A DNA stretch of 64,000 bases from CAYFQB01 sp964345225 (GCA_964345225.1 CAYFQB010000039.1:18371-82370); one strand, 5' to 3'; positions 17,353 through 25,884 are shown, numbered from the stretch's first letter. Notes: generated from the sequence alone by a model not told the origin. Numbers and translations: made by a program.

Positions 17353-17583
17353 TTATTTTTTATTTTCATCATGTTTCTTAAAGATTTCACATTCCATATA
17401 TTTATCTGCACAATATTTTATTATTGATGGTATTTGCAGACTTGTCACATTTTTTATATAACATATATCAAAAGGCTTACGAATAAATGGACATAAACTT
17501 TTGGCTTTAGCATTATGTTCTTGCATTTTCTTTCTTAATACCAATCCCCCGAACTGATTGGAATTACCTTTCTTATTTATCAA
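17353..17583 (-). CDS. Small cysteine-motif protein of unknown function
   Basis: Up to 76 residues from TTG at 17583; an ATG at 17526 would give 57. The C-terminal half holds the spaced pattern CPFIRKPFDICYI...IIKYCADKYMECEIF. I have seen this CPF..CY..YC..C arrangement in small hypothetical proteins of sulfate reducers and relatives, which argues that the frame is real. It may bind metal or an Fe-S cluster. It stands alone in a long AT-rich spacer. No clear Shine-Dalgarno helps to choose the start. Confidence 0.55.
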   Translation of the reverse strand: MINKKGNSNQFGGLVLRKKMQEHNAKAKSLCPFIRKPFDICYIKNVTSLQIPSIIKYCADKYMECEIFKKHDENKK

Positions 17584-18132
17584 TCTAATTTTTTTGAAAA
17601 CTACTTTTAAAGATATTAATAGTTAACAAGATCCATGCCTGATAGTGAAATAATATTTAAAATTATTTTTTACTAATAGAAACATTGCATTATAAATATT
17701 TTTTTAAAAAATTATTCTTTTGTTGAGCTATACAAAAAGAGGAAAATAACACACCACGCAAAAAAAATGCGTGATATTGCACAGCAGATTAATAAATATT
17801 CATAGATAAGATTTTTATTTTAACCAGTAACTGATAAATGTAATTAAGATACAGAGCAGTAAAGTTTGAAGTCCCTACTCTGTTTTTTGTAATTGGTAAT
17901 AACAAAAGTAAGAAGTAAGTAGTAAGCACTAAGCAGGAAAAAGATCGCCATGCGCCGAGCGCCTTGCGCCTTGCGATGAGTAAACGGGCGTCGTAACCGT
18001 AACCGATAGACATAACCTTTTAGTTTTCTAAAGGTAAAGAGGACTGCCTTTGTTCTTTTATGGGGGGTGGGGGATAAAGATGGCAGTCCCCTTCTGGAAA
18101 GCACCTGATCTTTCCAGCAAATTTAGGTTATT
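17584..18132. other. Long gene-free spacer
   Basis: 549 bases with no convincing gene. It holds a small hairpin CACGCA-A7-TGCGTG (17755-17773), low-complexity words (GTAAGAAGTAAGTAGTAAGC; GCCTTGCGCCTTGCG), a reverse-orientation GGTTACG-family repeat (17979-18028), an inverted pair GGACTGCC/GGCAGTCC (18041-18089) around a G-rich loop, and a hairpin CTGGAAAG-CACCTGAT-CTTTCCAG (18094-18117). The last hairpin lies just past the Spy-like gene stop and may end that operon, though no T-run follows. Two open frames of 74 and 86 codons run across the repeats and look non-coding. Confidence 0.6.
17979..18028 (-). repeat. Dispersed hairpin repeat (GGTTACG family), copy C
   Basis: On the minus strand it reads AACTAAAAGGTTATG, a short gap, CGGTTACGGTTACGACGCCC, GTTTACTCATCGC. 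It shares the AACTAA.AGGTTA opening and the ACG.GCCCG block with copies at 9582 and 25808, and GGTTACGGTTACGA plus CGTTTACTCAT with the copy at 60076. It is shorter and lacks the CCCTGTCAAGTAAGC stem. Confidence 0.6.
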
Positions 18133-18690
18133 TCAATAAGGCCTCTCGGGGGTAGATGGCATTTCTGGCCTTTCCCTTCTTGACCTTTCTAACCCTCTTT
18201 GCTTTGTCTGTGCAATTATTTCCCTGATTTCGCGTTCAAAATTCATCTGAAATAAAATAAATTTAGCCTGATTTTCCACAGAGAGCACTTTCTTTAGCTC
18301 ATCCCATTCCTCATCTTTTATCTCTTGAAGCTCTCTATGGTACCTTTCGATGTTCCCGAGGATAGTGTTAAGTCCCTGTTCATTATGATTTTTCAAATTC
18401 TCTTTAAGATCTCTTATGTTTTCTTTGACCTTATGCTGTACCTCTCCACGTTTCTTATCGTATTTGTTCAAAAGAGGGAAGAGGACTGCTGCTGACTCCT
18501 CATCCAGATCAAGTGCCTTAGTAAGCTTCCATATCTTTATGGATTCGATTCGCTGTCTGAGCTTTTCCATCTGCTCTTTTGAAGGGGGAGGGCCCGGCTC
18601 ATCACCTTCAGGCATTATGCATTGCCCCTGAACTGCAAAGGCCACTGTTAGAACCAGAGATAATAAACAAGCGATCAAGTATTTTTTCAT
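18133..18690 (-). CDS. Periplasmic Spy/CpxP-like helical protein
   Basis: 185 residues. A signal peptide (MKKYLIACLLSLVLTVAFA, cut near residue 20-23) precedes a proline-rich linker and a strongly charged, all-helical body (about 40-165). The repeated KIWKLTKALDLDEESAAVLF pattern resembles LTxxQ-type periplasmic stress sensors and chaperones. The C-terminus is Arg/Pro-rich. Its start overlaps the anti-sigma stop by one base (TAATG), so it is translated with that gene. The operon order sigma, anti-sigma, Spy-like protein suggests an envelope-stress sensing unit in which this protein is a periplasmic effector or sensor. Confidence 0.75.
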   Translation of the reverse strand: MKKYLIACLLSLVLTVAFAVQGQCIMPEGDEPGPPPSKEQMEKLRQRIESIKIWKLTKALDLDEESAAVLFPLLNKYDKKRGEVQHKVKENIRDLKENLKNHNEQGLNTILGNIERYHRELQEIKDEEWDELKKVLSVENQAKFILFQMNFEREIREIIAQTKQRGLERSRRERPEMPSTPERPY

Positions 18691-19277
18691 TACACACCTC
18701 CGTTGTTATGTTGATTTTTGAGTGCATGTAAAAGGCGGTTAACTTCTTCTGAGCTCAAAGAAGAAAGTTCCTTATGGTAGGAATCGCCGTAGTAGGTATT
18801 TTCAAAAATATCTATATTGTCGAGGTAGATAGTCAGTCTTTCTGATATTTCGGTTAAGTCTTCATCCTGTATCATACTGTAATCAACCGAGGATAAAGAA
18901 AGAGGATCGGTGAACGCTGGGTCGGCGTATTTCCCATTGAAGTAATATTTATACATAAATAAACCTGTAAAAACCGTGATCAAACAGAGAAGTACTGTTG
19001 CAGGTACAGGTCTTAAAAAAAGTTTAATAGGCAGATTCATCTTCCTCTTTTCTCCCGAAAGTACTTTGACTTTCTGAGCAAGAGTGTCCCAGTACATTTC
19101 TCCAGGGTCTGGAACCTCAACATTGCCAAGTTTTTCAATAAGATCAAGCTCTTCCTTGCACTCACTGCAGTTTTGTATATGCCTTCTTATTACAGCCTTT
19201 TCTTCCTCTGTTAGAGTTCCGAGAATATATTCAGGAAGTTTTTCTTTTATTTCATTATGATAATGTTTCGTATCCAT
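18690..19277 (-). CDS. Membrane anti-sigma factor with zinc-finger (ZAS) domain
   Basis: 195 residues. The N-terminal anti-sigma zinc finger has HIQNCSECKEEL, the HxxxCxxC metal motif (His about 33, Cys about 37 and 40). One membrane span (about 95-111) separates it from a periplasmic tail. It should hold the upstream ECF sigma factor at the membrane until a signal releases it. Its start lies 23 bases inside the sigma gene in another frame, and its stop overlaps the Spy-like start. Confidence 0.87.
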   Translation of the reverse strand: MDTKHYHNEIKEKLPEYILGTLTEEEKAVIRRHIQNCSECKEELDLIEKLGNVEVPDPGEMYWDTLAQKVKVLSGEKRKMNLPIKLFLRPVPATVLLCLITVFTGLFMYKYYFNGKYADPAFTDPLSLSSVDYSMIQDEDLTEISERLTIYLDNIDIFENTYYGDSYHKELSSLSSEEVNRLLHALKNQHNNGGV

Positions 19278-19815
19278 AACTTCTCAACACCTCTTTCAGT
19301 CTTTTTAGACCGTTATGATAATTGGCCTTTACAGCACCTTCAGAACAATCCATTATCTCTGCTGTCTCCTGACAGCTTAACCCCTCAAATGTCCTTAATA
19401 GTATCGTTGTACGCTGTCTTTCAGGCACCTCTGAAAGTGCCTTCTTTACATATACATCCCTTTCTGTCTCTATCAGTAATCCGAGGGCACCGATCTCATT
19501 GCTTGCGACCTGTTCCTTTAATTCTTCAAGATGATGCCGGCTTTTTCTTTTGAAATTAAGGCAGAGATTAATAGTGATCTTATAAAGCCACGTTTTGAAA
19601 GAAGATTCCTTCCTGAACCTCTTCAGATTCCTGAAGGCCTGAACGAACGAGTTCTGGGTAATATCTTTCGACTCTTCCATGTCTCCAATCATTCTGTAAG
19701 CAAGTCTGTATACTCCTTTTTGATGTTTCATAACGAGTTCCTCCAGAGCTGTTTCATCTCCAGACAGATAGTTTTCGATCAGCTCAGCATCTTCCATTTC
19801 TAAATAATTAGACAA
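19255..19815 (-). CDS. ECF-type RNA polymerase sigma factor
   Basis: 186 residues, the normal size for sigma-70 group 4. Region 2 is visible as YRLAYRMIGDMEESKDITQ, FVQAFRNLKRFR and FKTWLYKITINLCLN. Region 4 is visible as LSEVPERQRTTILLRTFEGL and CSEGAVKANYHNGLKRL. It has no extra C-terminal domain. Either ATG (MSNYLEMED at 19815, or MEDAEL at 19797) could start it. First gene of a three-gene overlapping operon with its anti-sigma factor and a Spy-like periplasmic protein. Confidence 0.93.
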   Translation of the reverse strand: MSNYLEMEDAELIENYLSGDETALEELVMKHQKGVYRLAYRMIGDMEESKDITQNSFVQAFRNLKRFRKESSFKTWLYKITINLCLNFKRKSRHHLEELKEQVASNEIGALGLLIETERDVYVKKALSEVPERQRTTILLRTFEGLSCQETAEIMDCSEGAVKANYHNGLKRLKEVLRSYGYETLS

Positions 19816-19917
19816 TTTAAATTCAAAAAGGTTTAATTTGTTTAAAAATTATTTTGAGAATCTAATTAATCATCTAAAGAATCTTAATCTAAAGTATACT
19901 TGCAAACGGCATGTATT

Positions 19918-19940
19918 AAAGAAAATATTTTCTTTATAAT
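19918..19940 (+). promoter_or_regulatory. Palindrome abutting a -10 box upstream of the FKBP gene
   Basis: AAAGAAAAT-ATTTTCTTT (19918-19935) is a perfect palindrome whose last T starts TATAAT (19935-19940). The same arrangement, AAAGAAAA-TTTTCTTT followed by TACAAT, occurs at 45073-45093 upstream of another exported-protein gene. It may be a shared promoter with an operator. Confidence 0.4.
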
Positions 19941-19986
19941 TTATAATATTCATGCACCACAAAAATTATAATAGAAAGGAGTTTAT

Positions 19987-20682
19987 ATGAGATTGTTATT
20001 ATCCATAGCAATATGTTTGTTATTAAGTGCAGGTTTTGGGTTTGCTGAAGATAAGAATGTGCTGAAAGAGAGAAGTGAAAGGATCAGTTACAGCATGGGT
20101 GTGGACATAGGCAAAAGATTAAAGGAACAGTCTATTGAGTTTGATCCTGATATTTTCGCAAAAGGCCTAAAGGATGCCTACACAGGTAGAAAGACATTAC
20201 TGACAGATCAGGAGATCAAGGATACACTAAAAGAGCTCCAAAAGGAGATAATTACAAAACAGGCTGAGCGCAGAAAAGAAATTGCAGAAAAGAACAAAAA
20301 AGAGGGGCAAGCCTTTCTTGAAAAAAACAAGGGAAAAGAAGGAGTGATCACCCTGCCAAGCGGGCTTCAGTATAAGGTGATTAAGAAAGGCACGGGTAAA
20401 ACCCCTAAGGCAACAGACACTGTAACTACACATTATCAGGGTACATTAATTAGCGGCAAAGAATTTGACAGCTCTTATAAACGCGGAGAACCTGCATCTT
20501 TTCCGGTTAAAGGAGTAATACCAGGCTGGACTGAGGCCCTTCAGCTTATGAAAGAAGGTGCAAAGTGGCGTCTATTCATACCCTCAAATCTTGCTTATGG
20601 TGAACGCGGGGCAGGAAATGTGATAGGGCCAAACGAAACCCTTATTTTCGATATCGAACTTATCTCTATTAAGGAACAATAA
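19987..20682 (+). CDS. FKBP-type peptidyl-prolyl isomerase, periplasmic (Mip/FkpA-like)
   Basis: 231 residues. A signal peptide ends near GFGFAED (about residue 20). The N-terminal helical dimerisation domain SYSMGVDIGKRLKEQ..FDPDIFAKGLKDA is typical of Mip/FkpA. A long helical linker follows, then a C-terminal FKBP domain (about 120-229) with THYQGTLISGKEFDSSY, VIPGWTEAL, MKEGAKWRLFIPSNLAYGE and GPNETLIFDIELI. It should catalyse proline isomerisation and assist folding in the periplasm. The ATG has AAAGGAG 7 bases upstream. It is convergent with the DHH gene, 7 bases apart. Confidence 0.94.
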   Translation: MRLLLSIAICLLLSAGFGFAEDKNVLKERSERISYSMGVDIGKRLKEQSIEFDPDIFAKGLKDAYTGRKTLLTDQEIKDTLKELQKEIITKQAERRKEIAEKNKKEGQAFLEKNKGKEGVITLPSGLQYKVIKKGTGKTPKATDTVTTHYQGTLISGKEFDSSYKRGEPASFPVKGVIPGWTEALQLMKEGAKWRLFIPSNLAYGERGAGNVIGPNETLIFDIELISIKEQ

Positions 20683-20689
20683 TCTTAAT

Positions 20690-21580
20690 TCAGCTTTTAC
20701 TTTTCAGGCGCTCTATTATTTCGGAAATCTGCTGTTCAGCTTTTTCCGGTTTAAGCGGGCATGCACCGGCACCTTTATGGCCTCCGCCACCATAATCGCT
20801 GCATATATTCCCGCAATTAGAGCTGGTTGGCCTGTTGAAGATATTATGTCCTAGTGTTACAGCGACAAATTTTTTATCCGGACCCCATTGCACACGTACA
20901 GAGACGTTGGAGTCTGGGAAAAGTGTGTATATAAGAAACCTGTTGCCGATTGGAACTCTGTCAAGAGAACGAAAGTCTGTGATAACAACATTCCCGTCTT
21001 GCCTTGATTTTTCTTTTAGTATTTTCAGAAATGCCTTGTTATTTTCTTTGAGAAGTCTTACTCTCTCTATAACCTCAGGCCGAGACAGGATATCCTCTAA
21101 AGACATTCTTTTCAAACAGTCAACAAGGTTCATGAAGTATTCCTTGAAATTTCCGATACTTGAACGTGAGTCAATAGTAAATCCGAGGAGTATTACTCCT
21201 TTTGGGTCTGTAATATCCTCAATTGTTAGCTGTGCGGAATCAAAGCGGTCTGTTTCATTTACGAGATACTCGTATTTTTTTAGTTTGTCTGAAGAGTAAT
21301 AATTATAGATCACTCTTGAGACACTAGGTGAAATTGAATGTTTTCCCCTGAAATTATGGGGTGGCTTAAGATTGCTTTCAGTAAGCTGATGGTGATCAAA
21401 CCACATGTAACAGTCAGGATGATAAGGGAGGTTTGCCATGATGTCATTCCCTGAAATCTTGAATTTTTTGTCTGTAATATCCTGCGGGTGGATAAGTTCT
21501 ATTGAATCGATATTTTCAATAGTAGATATAAGGACAGCCGATGTTACACCATCTAGGTCTCCGCGTGTTACAAGCCTCAT
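20690..21580 (-). CDS. DHH-family phosphoesterase
   Basis: 296 residues. Motifs in order: VTRGDLDGVTSAVL near the N-terminus, WFDHHQ (about 80), NETDRFDSA (about 128) and the C-terminal DHHA1-type glycine-rich signature SDYGGGGHKGAGACPL. The metal-binding aspartates and histidines are in place, so it is probably an active Mn-dependent phosphoesterase. Possible substrates include nanoRNA, exopolyphosphate and cyclic dinucleotides; the motifs do not decide. It lies 22 bases downstream of serS on the same strand. Confidence 0.85.
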   Translation of the reverse strand: MRLVTRGDLDGVTSAVLISTIENIDSIELIHPQDITDKKFKISGNDIMANLPYHPDCYMWFDHHQLTESNLKPPHNFRGKHSISPSVSRVIYNYYSSDKLKKYEYLVNETDRFDSAQLTIEDITDPKGVILLGFTIDSRSSIGNFKEYFMNLVDCLKRMSLEDILSRPEVIERVRLLKENNKAFLKILKEKSRQDGNVVITDFRSLDRVPIGNRFLIYTLFPDSNVSVRVQWGPDKKFVAVTLGHNIFNRPTSSNCGNICSDYGGGGHKGAGACPLKPEKAEQQISEIIERLKSKS

Positions 21581-21602
21581 ATTTCCTCCTTATTGTGTAA
21601 AA

Positions 21603-22868
21603 TCATTTAATTCTGTCTTTTCCCATATAAGTTATTAAAGCCTCTGGTATGATAACAGATCCGTCCTTTTGCTGGTAGTTCTCAAGTATTGCAACTACAG
21701 TACGACCAATGGCAAGTCCGGAACCATTAAGAGTGTGGACAAACTCTGTACCTTTCCTGCCTTCACGCTTGAATCTGATGCCGGCCCGTCTTGCTTGAAA
21801 ATCTTCAAAATTCGAACAGGATGATATTTCCCTGTATTTCTTTTGACCGGGAAGCCAGACCTCCAGGTCGTATGTCTTTGAAGCTGAAAAACCTAAATCC
21901 CCGGTGCATAATGATACTACCCTGTACGGCAGACCGAGTCTCTGGAGCAAGTCTTCTGCATCAATAGTCAATTTTTCAAGCTCATCATAAGAATCTTCTG
22001 GCTTTACAAATTTAACAAGCTCCACCTTGTTAAATTGGTGCTGTCGTATAAGACCCCTTGTATCTTTTCCATAAGAGCCTGCTTCTCTCCTGAAACAAGG
22101 GGTGTATGCAGTGTAATAAATGGGAAGTTCAGATTCTTTTAAAATCTCCTCTCTATGTATGTTGGTCAAGGGAACCTCGGCAGTAGGAACAAGGTAAAAT
22201 TCAGGGTCAGCGACCCTAAAAAGGTCTGTCTCGAATTTAGGAAGCTGACCTGTACCTGTCATGCTGTCCCTGTTAACTATGATGGGTGGAAAAACCTCTA
22301 TATAGCCCTTTGCCGTATTAATATCAAGCATGAAATTCATCAGGGCTCTCTCAAGCTTTGCACCGGCACCTTTCATAAGTGAAAACCTGGCACCTGCTAT
22401 TTTTGATGCGCTCTCAAAGTCTATTATATCTAGGGTTTCAGCTATATCCCAGTGATTCAGCGGTTCAAAGTCGAAATCCGCGGGGCTGCCCCACTTCCTT
22501 ATTTCAGCGTTTTCCGTTTCATCCTTGCCATAAGGCACTGATTCATGCTGGATATTAGGGATATTAAGAAGAAGTGAGTTGGTTTCATCCTCAAGATTTT
22601 TCAGTTTTTCATTGAGGGATTTTATTTTTTCAGAGACAATCTTCATTTCTTCAAGCTGGGAAGAGGAATCCTTCTTGCTTTTTTTTAGTCTGCCTATCTC
22701 CTCTGAAACTACATTCCTCCTGTTTCTTAGCTTCTCGGCCTGTTTGAGCAATGATATCCTTTTTTTGTCCAGGACGAGAAAATCCCCCAGGGGGAATTCA
22801 TATCCCCGTTTATTTAGCGCTTCTTTTACTACATCATAATTTTCTCTTATAAACCTTGGATCGAGCAT
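21603..22868 (-). CDS. serS: Seryl-tRNA synthetase
   Basis: 421 residues, normal length. The N-terminal long antiparallel coiled coil that grips the tRNA-Ser variable arm spans about 30-100. The class II core carries TGQLPKFE, FRREAGSYGKDTRGLIRQHQF (motif 2, two overlapping segments), CTGDLGF, EISSCSNFEDFQARR and NGSGLAIGRT (motif 3). The start ATG begins MLDPRFIREN, the canonical N-terminus. It is divergent from the GGQ protein and upstream of the DHH phosphoesterase. Confidence 0.97.
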   Translation of the reverse strand: MLDPRFIRENYDVVKEALNKRGYEFPLGDFLVLDKKRISLLKQAEKLRNRRNVVSEEIGRLKKSKKDSSSQLEEMKIVSEKIKSLNEKLKNLEDETNSLLLNIPNIQHESVPYGKDETENAEIRKWGSPADFDFEPLNHWDIAETLDIIDFESASKIAGARFSLMKGAGAKLERALMNFMLDINTAKGYIEVFPPIIVNRDSMTGTGQLPKFETDLFRVADPEFYLVPTAEVPLTNIHREEILKESELPIYYTAYTPCFRREAGSYGKDTRGLIRQHQFNKVELVKFVKPEDSYDELEKLTIDAEDLLQRLGLPYRVVSLCTGDLGFSASKTYDLEVWLPGQKKYREISSCSNFEDFQARRAGIRFKREGRKGTEFVHTLNGSGLAIGRTVVAILENYQQKDGSVIIPEALITYMGKDRIK

Positions 22869-22954
22869 TATTTAACTTTCCTATTTGAAATATAATATAG
22901 CTTAATAGACTGAAAATTTAAATACAGTTATTAAAAGATGATATATTTAAGATC

Positions 22955-23374
22955 ATGAGCATATTCCCTGTCAGCCATTTTAAGGAAGAAGCCTTAAAAG
23001 AAAAAATGGAGCTTCTCAATATCAGGGAGAAAGATATTGAGGAGGCGTTTATTCGTTCAGGTGGAAGAGGCGGACAACATGTAAATAAAGCTTCTACCTG
23101 TGTTTATCTGAAGCACTTGCCGACAGGGATAGAGGTTAAATGTCAGAAGGAGCGTTCCCAGGCCTTGAACCGCTATTATGCAAGAGTGTTGCTCGTAAAA
23201 AAAATAGAACAACTGGTAAGGGGAAAAGAGAGCGAAGAGATGCAAAGGATACAGAAGATCCGCCGTCAAAAGAGAAAAAGATCAAAAAGGGCTAAGGAAA
23301 AAATGCTCGAAGAAAAAAAGATGGTATCTGAAAAGAAAAGGCTTAGATCTATCATAAAAGAGAATGACTATTAG
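22955..23374 (+). CDS. Release-factor-like GGQ protein (ArfB/C12orf65-like)
   Basis: 139 residues: a release-factor domain 3 without codon-recognition domains. SGGRGGQHVNKASTCVYLKH (about 36-55) contains the catalytic GGQ. The remainder is a very basic helical tail (RRQKRKRSKRAKEKM and beyond), which in ArfB-type proteins enters the mRNA channel of stalled ribosomes. It probably hydrolyses peptidyl-tRNA on ribosomes that lack a stop codon. First gene of a rightward trio with the HhH glycosylase and a small membrane protein. Confidence 0.88.
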   Translation: MSIFPVSHFKEEALKEKMELLNIREKDIEEAFIRSGGRGGQHVNKASTCVYLKHLPTGIEVKCQKERSQALNRYYARVLLVKKIEQLVRGKESEEMQRIQKIRRQKRKRSKRAKEKMLEEKKMVSEKKRLRSIIKENDY

Positions 23375-23382
23375 GGCAGATT

Positions 23383-24018
23383 ATGAAAAGAAAACTTAAA
23401 AGTATTTACGATAAACTTTATGAGCATTTTGGTCCACAGCACTGGTGGCCTGGAGAAACAGCTTTCGAAGTAGCAGTTGGTGCCATATTGACCCAGAACA
23501 CGAATTGGGGAAATGTGGAAATGGCGATAAATAATCTGAAAAAACAGGGAATTCTTAACTCCGGGGACCTGCACAGTATCTCTCACAGGAAACTTGCTTC
23601 TTATATACGTCCTGCAGGGTATTTCAATATAAAGACAAAGAGGCTGAAGCAGTTCATGAATTTTCTCATAGATGAGTATAACGGCAGTATGGAGAAGATG
23701 AAAAAAGAAAGGCTGCCGGTAATAAGAGAACGACTGCTTAAAGTAAATGGCATCGGTCCTGAGACTGCTGACTCGATAATCCTTTATGCACTGGAAAAAT
23801 CTGTTTTTGTTATAGATGCATACACAAAACGCGTACTTTCAAGACACGGTATACTGGAATATGATGCCTCCTATGATATATTCCAGGAACTTTTCCATTC
23901 TGAACTTGAGCAGGATGTCAAATTATACAATGAATATCATGCACTTTTTGTAAGGCTGGCAAAAGAGTATTGCAGGATAAAGCCTTTATGTAAAGGTTGC
24001 CCTCTGGATGTAATGTGA
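23383..24018 (+). CDS. Endonuclease III-like HhH-GPD DNA glycosylase (COG2231 type)
   Basis: 211 residues. The helix-hairpin-helix reads LKVNGIGPETADSIILYAL, followed by the catalytic Asp in VFVIDAYTKRVLSRHG. The N-terminal LTQNTNWGNVEMAI matches the family. The C-terminus has CRIKPLCKGCPL, three closely spaced cysteines; the fourth Cys of classical Nth is absent, so the Fe-S cluster, if present, has another ligand or is lost. It should excise damaged bases, as in the MagIII/Nth-like group. The start follows 8 bases after the GGQ gene. Confidence 0.87.
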   Translation: MKRKLKSIYDKLYEHFGPQHWWPGETAFEVAVGAILTQNTNWGNVEMAINNLKKQGILNSGDLHSISHRKLASYIRPAGYFNIKTKRLKQFMNFLIDEYNGSMEKMKKERLPVIRERLLKVNGIGPETADSIILYALEKSVFVIDAYTKRVLSRHGILEYDASYDIFQELFHSELEQDVKLYNEYHALFVRLAKEYCRIKPLCKGCPLDVM

Positions 24019-24024
24019 TAAGGA

Positions 24025-24219
24025 ATGGTCAGAGTAATCACACAGATGCTTGTAGGATTTATGCTCCTTTTCGGTGCTGTTAGACTTTTGCCTAAAGCCT
24101 ATATGGAGTTTAGAGTAAAAAGACCCGCAAAAGGGATTTTATATATCTTTATTGGCTTATTAGCCCTGTACTTTTCATCAATGGCCTTCTATTATGCATA
24201 CCTCACTTTGACCATGTAA
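24025..24219 (+). CDS. Small two-helix membrane protein, unknown function
   Basis: 64 residues with hydrophobic helices at about 8-24 and 38-60 joined by a basic loop (EFRVKRPAKG). It begins 6 bases after the glycosylase stop, with AAGGA directly before the ATG, so it is probably the last gene of that operon. Family not recognised. The position and clean two-helix design suggest a real gene rather than chance. Confidence 0.5.
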   Translation: MVRVITQMLVGFMLLFGAVRLLPKAYMEFRVKRPAKGILYIFIGLLALYFSSMAFYYAYLTLTM

Positions 24220-24326
24220 CAGCAAATAAGATTGAAGATTGAAAATTGAGGGATTAAGGGATTGAGGAATTAGAAGTTAAGGGGTGAGGAGTAAAGAGAC
24301 TAAATAGACAATATAAACTATATATA

Positions 24327-24444
24327 TTCCAGCCGAAGGCTATCTTCCAATGCGAAGCATTAAATTCCAGCCTGCCCCGTTAATTGTCATTATATGTTTA
24401 TTTAACTGGGGGCACAGCTCACTTCCAATTCGGAGAATTAAATT
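24327..24444. repeat. Mini-hairpin units TTCCA-stem-GRA-stem
   Basis: Three units share TTCCA followed by a short stem around a G-purine-A loop: AGCC-GAA-GGCT (24331-24341), AATGC-GAA-GCATT (24349-24361) and AATTC-GGA-GAATT (24427-24439). The last two are followed by AAATT. Stem sequences differ but each is self-complementary. The upstream part of the spacer (24225-24310) is A/G-rich, low-complexity words. Confidence 0.5.
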
Positions 24445-24500
24445 GTCCTTAAACCAGATAGACCAGATTAACATGAAAAACCAGATAAACTGAAAACTTA

Positions 24501-25289
24501 TTAAGAGCGTAATACTATTTTTGGAGACCTGATCCCGAACAGATAAAATTTTATCCAGGTAAAACCGAACTTAAGCAATTCCGTATCGTCTGTCTTTAAC
24601 TCTTGTAGAATATGCCCCATGACTTTATATCTTTTCAGAAATGTACTTTCAAATATGAATTTTTTGAAAGTGTCGATGTTATAGCTTGCCATAAAAGCCA
24701 TTTTAAACCTCTTATCTTCGAATCCATCAGGTCCCCAAGGGTTTGACCTGAAAAGTATATCCATTTCAGACCAGAGGTCATTCATCTGATTGAAGGGTTC
24801 AACACCCTGATTACTAAGCCATTCCTTGACAGTCCATTCCCGTTCCTGAAAATGTCCTTTGCAGATAGGTTGTGGGGTGAGGAAGTAAAATTCCTGCACG
24901 GGGCCAGTACTAAAAGGCGCCATCATTACAGCCCTTTCCACCGGATAAGTACGGCATGCGTCAGGCCGGTCTTTATAAATACTACATCCTTCTCTAACAA
25001 GATAAGGACACGTTTTTTCTTCATTATCCGACATCTTAAGCATAACAGAAGGAAAATAGTCATTGTCTTTGAAAATAGCAGTTGTATATTCATCAAGAAA
25101 TTCGTCAGAGGTTATGTGAAGGCTGTTTTTCATGCGAAGTATATCATACGGGTAAAGAGTAATATTTATATTTCTGCAGCATAAGGTAAAACATTCTACT
25201 CCGCTGTGACATTCAAACTTGAACTTACTTTCACCGAGAGGCTTTTTTTCTTTTAGATAATTATATTTAGAGTCAGTAAGATTAATCAT
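24501..25289 (-). CDS. YkgJ-type cysteine-cluster protein, paralogue 1
   Basis: 262 residues. The N-terminal metal-cluster signature is CHSGVECFTLCCR (about 28-40), followed by CPYLVREGCSIYKDRP and CRTYP (about 98-125). These cysteines are those of the YkgJ/UPF0153 family, predicted to bind zinc or an Fe-S cluster. The C-terminal half ends in ELLKFGFTWIKFYLFG, a motif shared with the two paralogues at 47594 and 52445. Enzymatic role unknown. It is monocistronic, with a long AT-rich upstream spacer. Confidence 0.85.
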   Translation of the reverse strand: MINLTDSKYNYLKEKKPLGESKFKFECHSGVECFTLCCRNINITLYPYDILRMKNSLHITSDEFLDEYTTAIFKDNDYFPSVMLKMSDNEEKTCPYLVREGCSIYKDRPDACRTYPVERAVMMAPFSTGPVQEFYFLTPQPICKGHFQEREWTVKEWLSNQGVEPFNQMNDLWSEMDILFRSNPWGPDGFEDKRFKMAFMASYNIDTFKKFIFESTFLKRYKVMGHILQELKTDDTELLKFGFTWIKFYLFGIRSPKIVLRS

Positions 25290-25703
25290 TAGAAAAAGTT
25301 TAAAATTCAGGTTTAAAAATATTTTCTATTTTAACATATACATTTATTAAATATTCAGATTGATCCTGGTGATTGCATTCAGTATTTCAACGTACATCTT
25401 TGCAAATTTGTGACGACTGATTAACAACATAAGTTGAAAAGTTGTTAATAAGTTTTTCAAAAATTCATATATTATTGACCAGCTCTGTTTTTTCCATTCT
25501 GCACTTTTTTTGTGCATAACATTAGTCGAATAAAATCAAAATGTTTTATCTGAATTATACGGTTTCTTAAATTGTATCCAGACGTAAAATTCACAGGCCC
25601 TTGCTGTACAAGGGTTTCATAAGAGAATTAAACAAAGCCTAAAAACAAAATTTGATTCATCTGCTGACCGTGTTCTTTGCTGGGCAAAACATTTGAAGAA
25701 TTA
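25290..25703. other. AT-rich gene-free spacer
   Basis: 414 bases, no gene seen. It contains a perfect inverted repeat TTAACAAC-N12-GTTGTTAA (25421-25448) and a small hairpin TGCAC-T7-GTGCA near 25500-25516. No DnaA-box cluster is evident, so an origin is not supported. Confidence 0.5.
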
Positions 25704-25780
25704 TGGTGGCGGTGCAGGGATTTGAACCCCGGACACTGCGGATATGAGCCGCATGCTCTAACCACCTGAGCTACACCGCC
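25704..25780 (-). tRNA. tRNA-Met (CAT), elongator type
   Basis: The full cloverleaf reads on the minus strand. The acceptor arms GGCGGTG and CACCGCC pair perfectly, the D arm has GTAGCTCAG, the anticodon stem TGCGG/CCGCA encloses the loop CTCATAT with anticodon CAT, and the T arm contains GGTTCAAATCC. Discriminator A and CCA are encoded. The G1-C72 pair rules out an initiator tRNA. A lysidine-modified tRNA-Ile(CAT) is less likely from the loop and acceptor sequence but not excluded. Confidence 0.93.
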
Positions 25781-25807
25781 ACTTTTCGCCATGTGCTATG
25801 CGTCTGC

Positions 25808-25884
25808 GAACTAAAAGGTTACGTTTTACTGTAACGAGGCCCGCCCTGTCAAGTAAGCTTTTCTACTTTACAGGGCCCGTTTCG
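25808..25884 (+). repeat. Dispersed hairpin repeat (GGTTACG family), copy B
   Basis: GAACTAAAAGGTTACG, a gap, then GGCCCGCCCTGTCAAGTAAGC and TTTTCTACTTTACAGGGCCCGTTTCG as two abutting segments. Nearly identical to 9582-9667. The stem CGAGGCCC.CCCTGT / ACAGGG.CCCGTTTCG is better paired here than in copy A. It lies next to the tRNA-Met gene. Confidence 0.75.

Noticed and set aside
17789..18104. Two overlapping open frames of 74 and 86 codons on the minus strand
   Set aside because: They read through a GGTTACG-family repeat and word-repeat DNA in different frames; composition follows the repeats.
18690..19277. Unusual frameshift linking sigma and anti-sigma
   Set aside because: The 23-base overlap has separate start and stop codons and both proteins are full length, so it is ordinary translational coupling.
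25290..25703. Replication origin
   Set aside because: AT-rich with an inverted repeat, but no cluster of TTATCCACA-like boxes and no dnaA/dnaN nearby.
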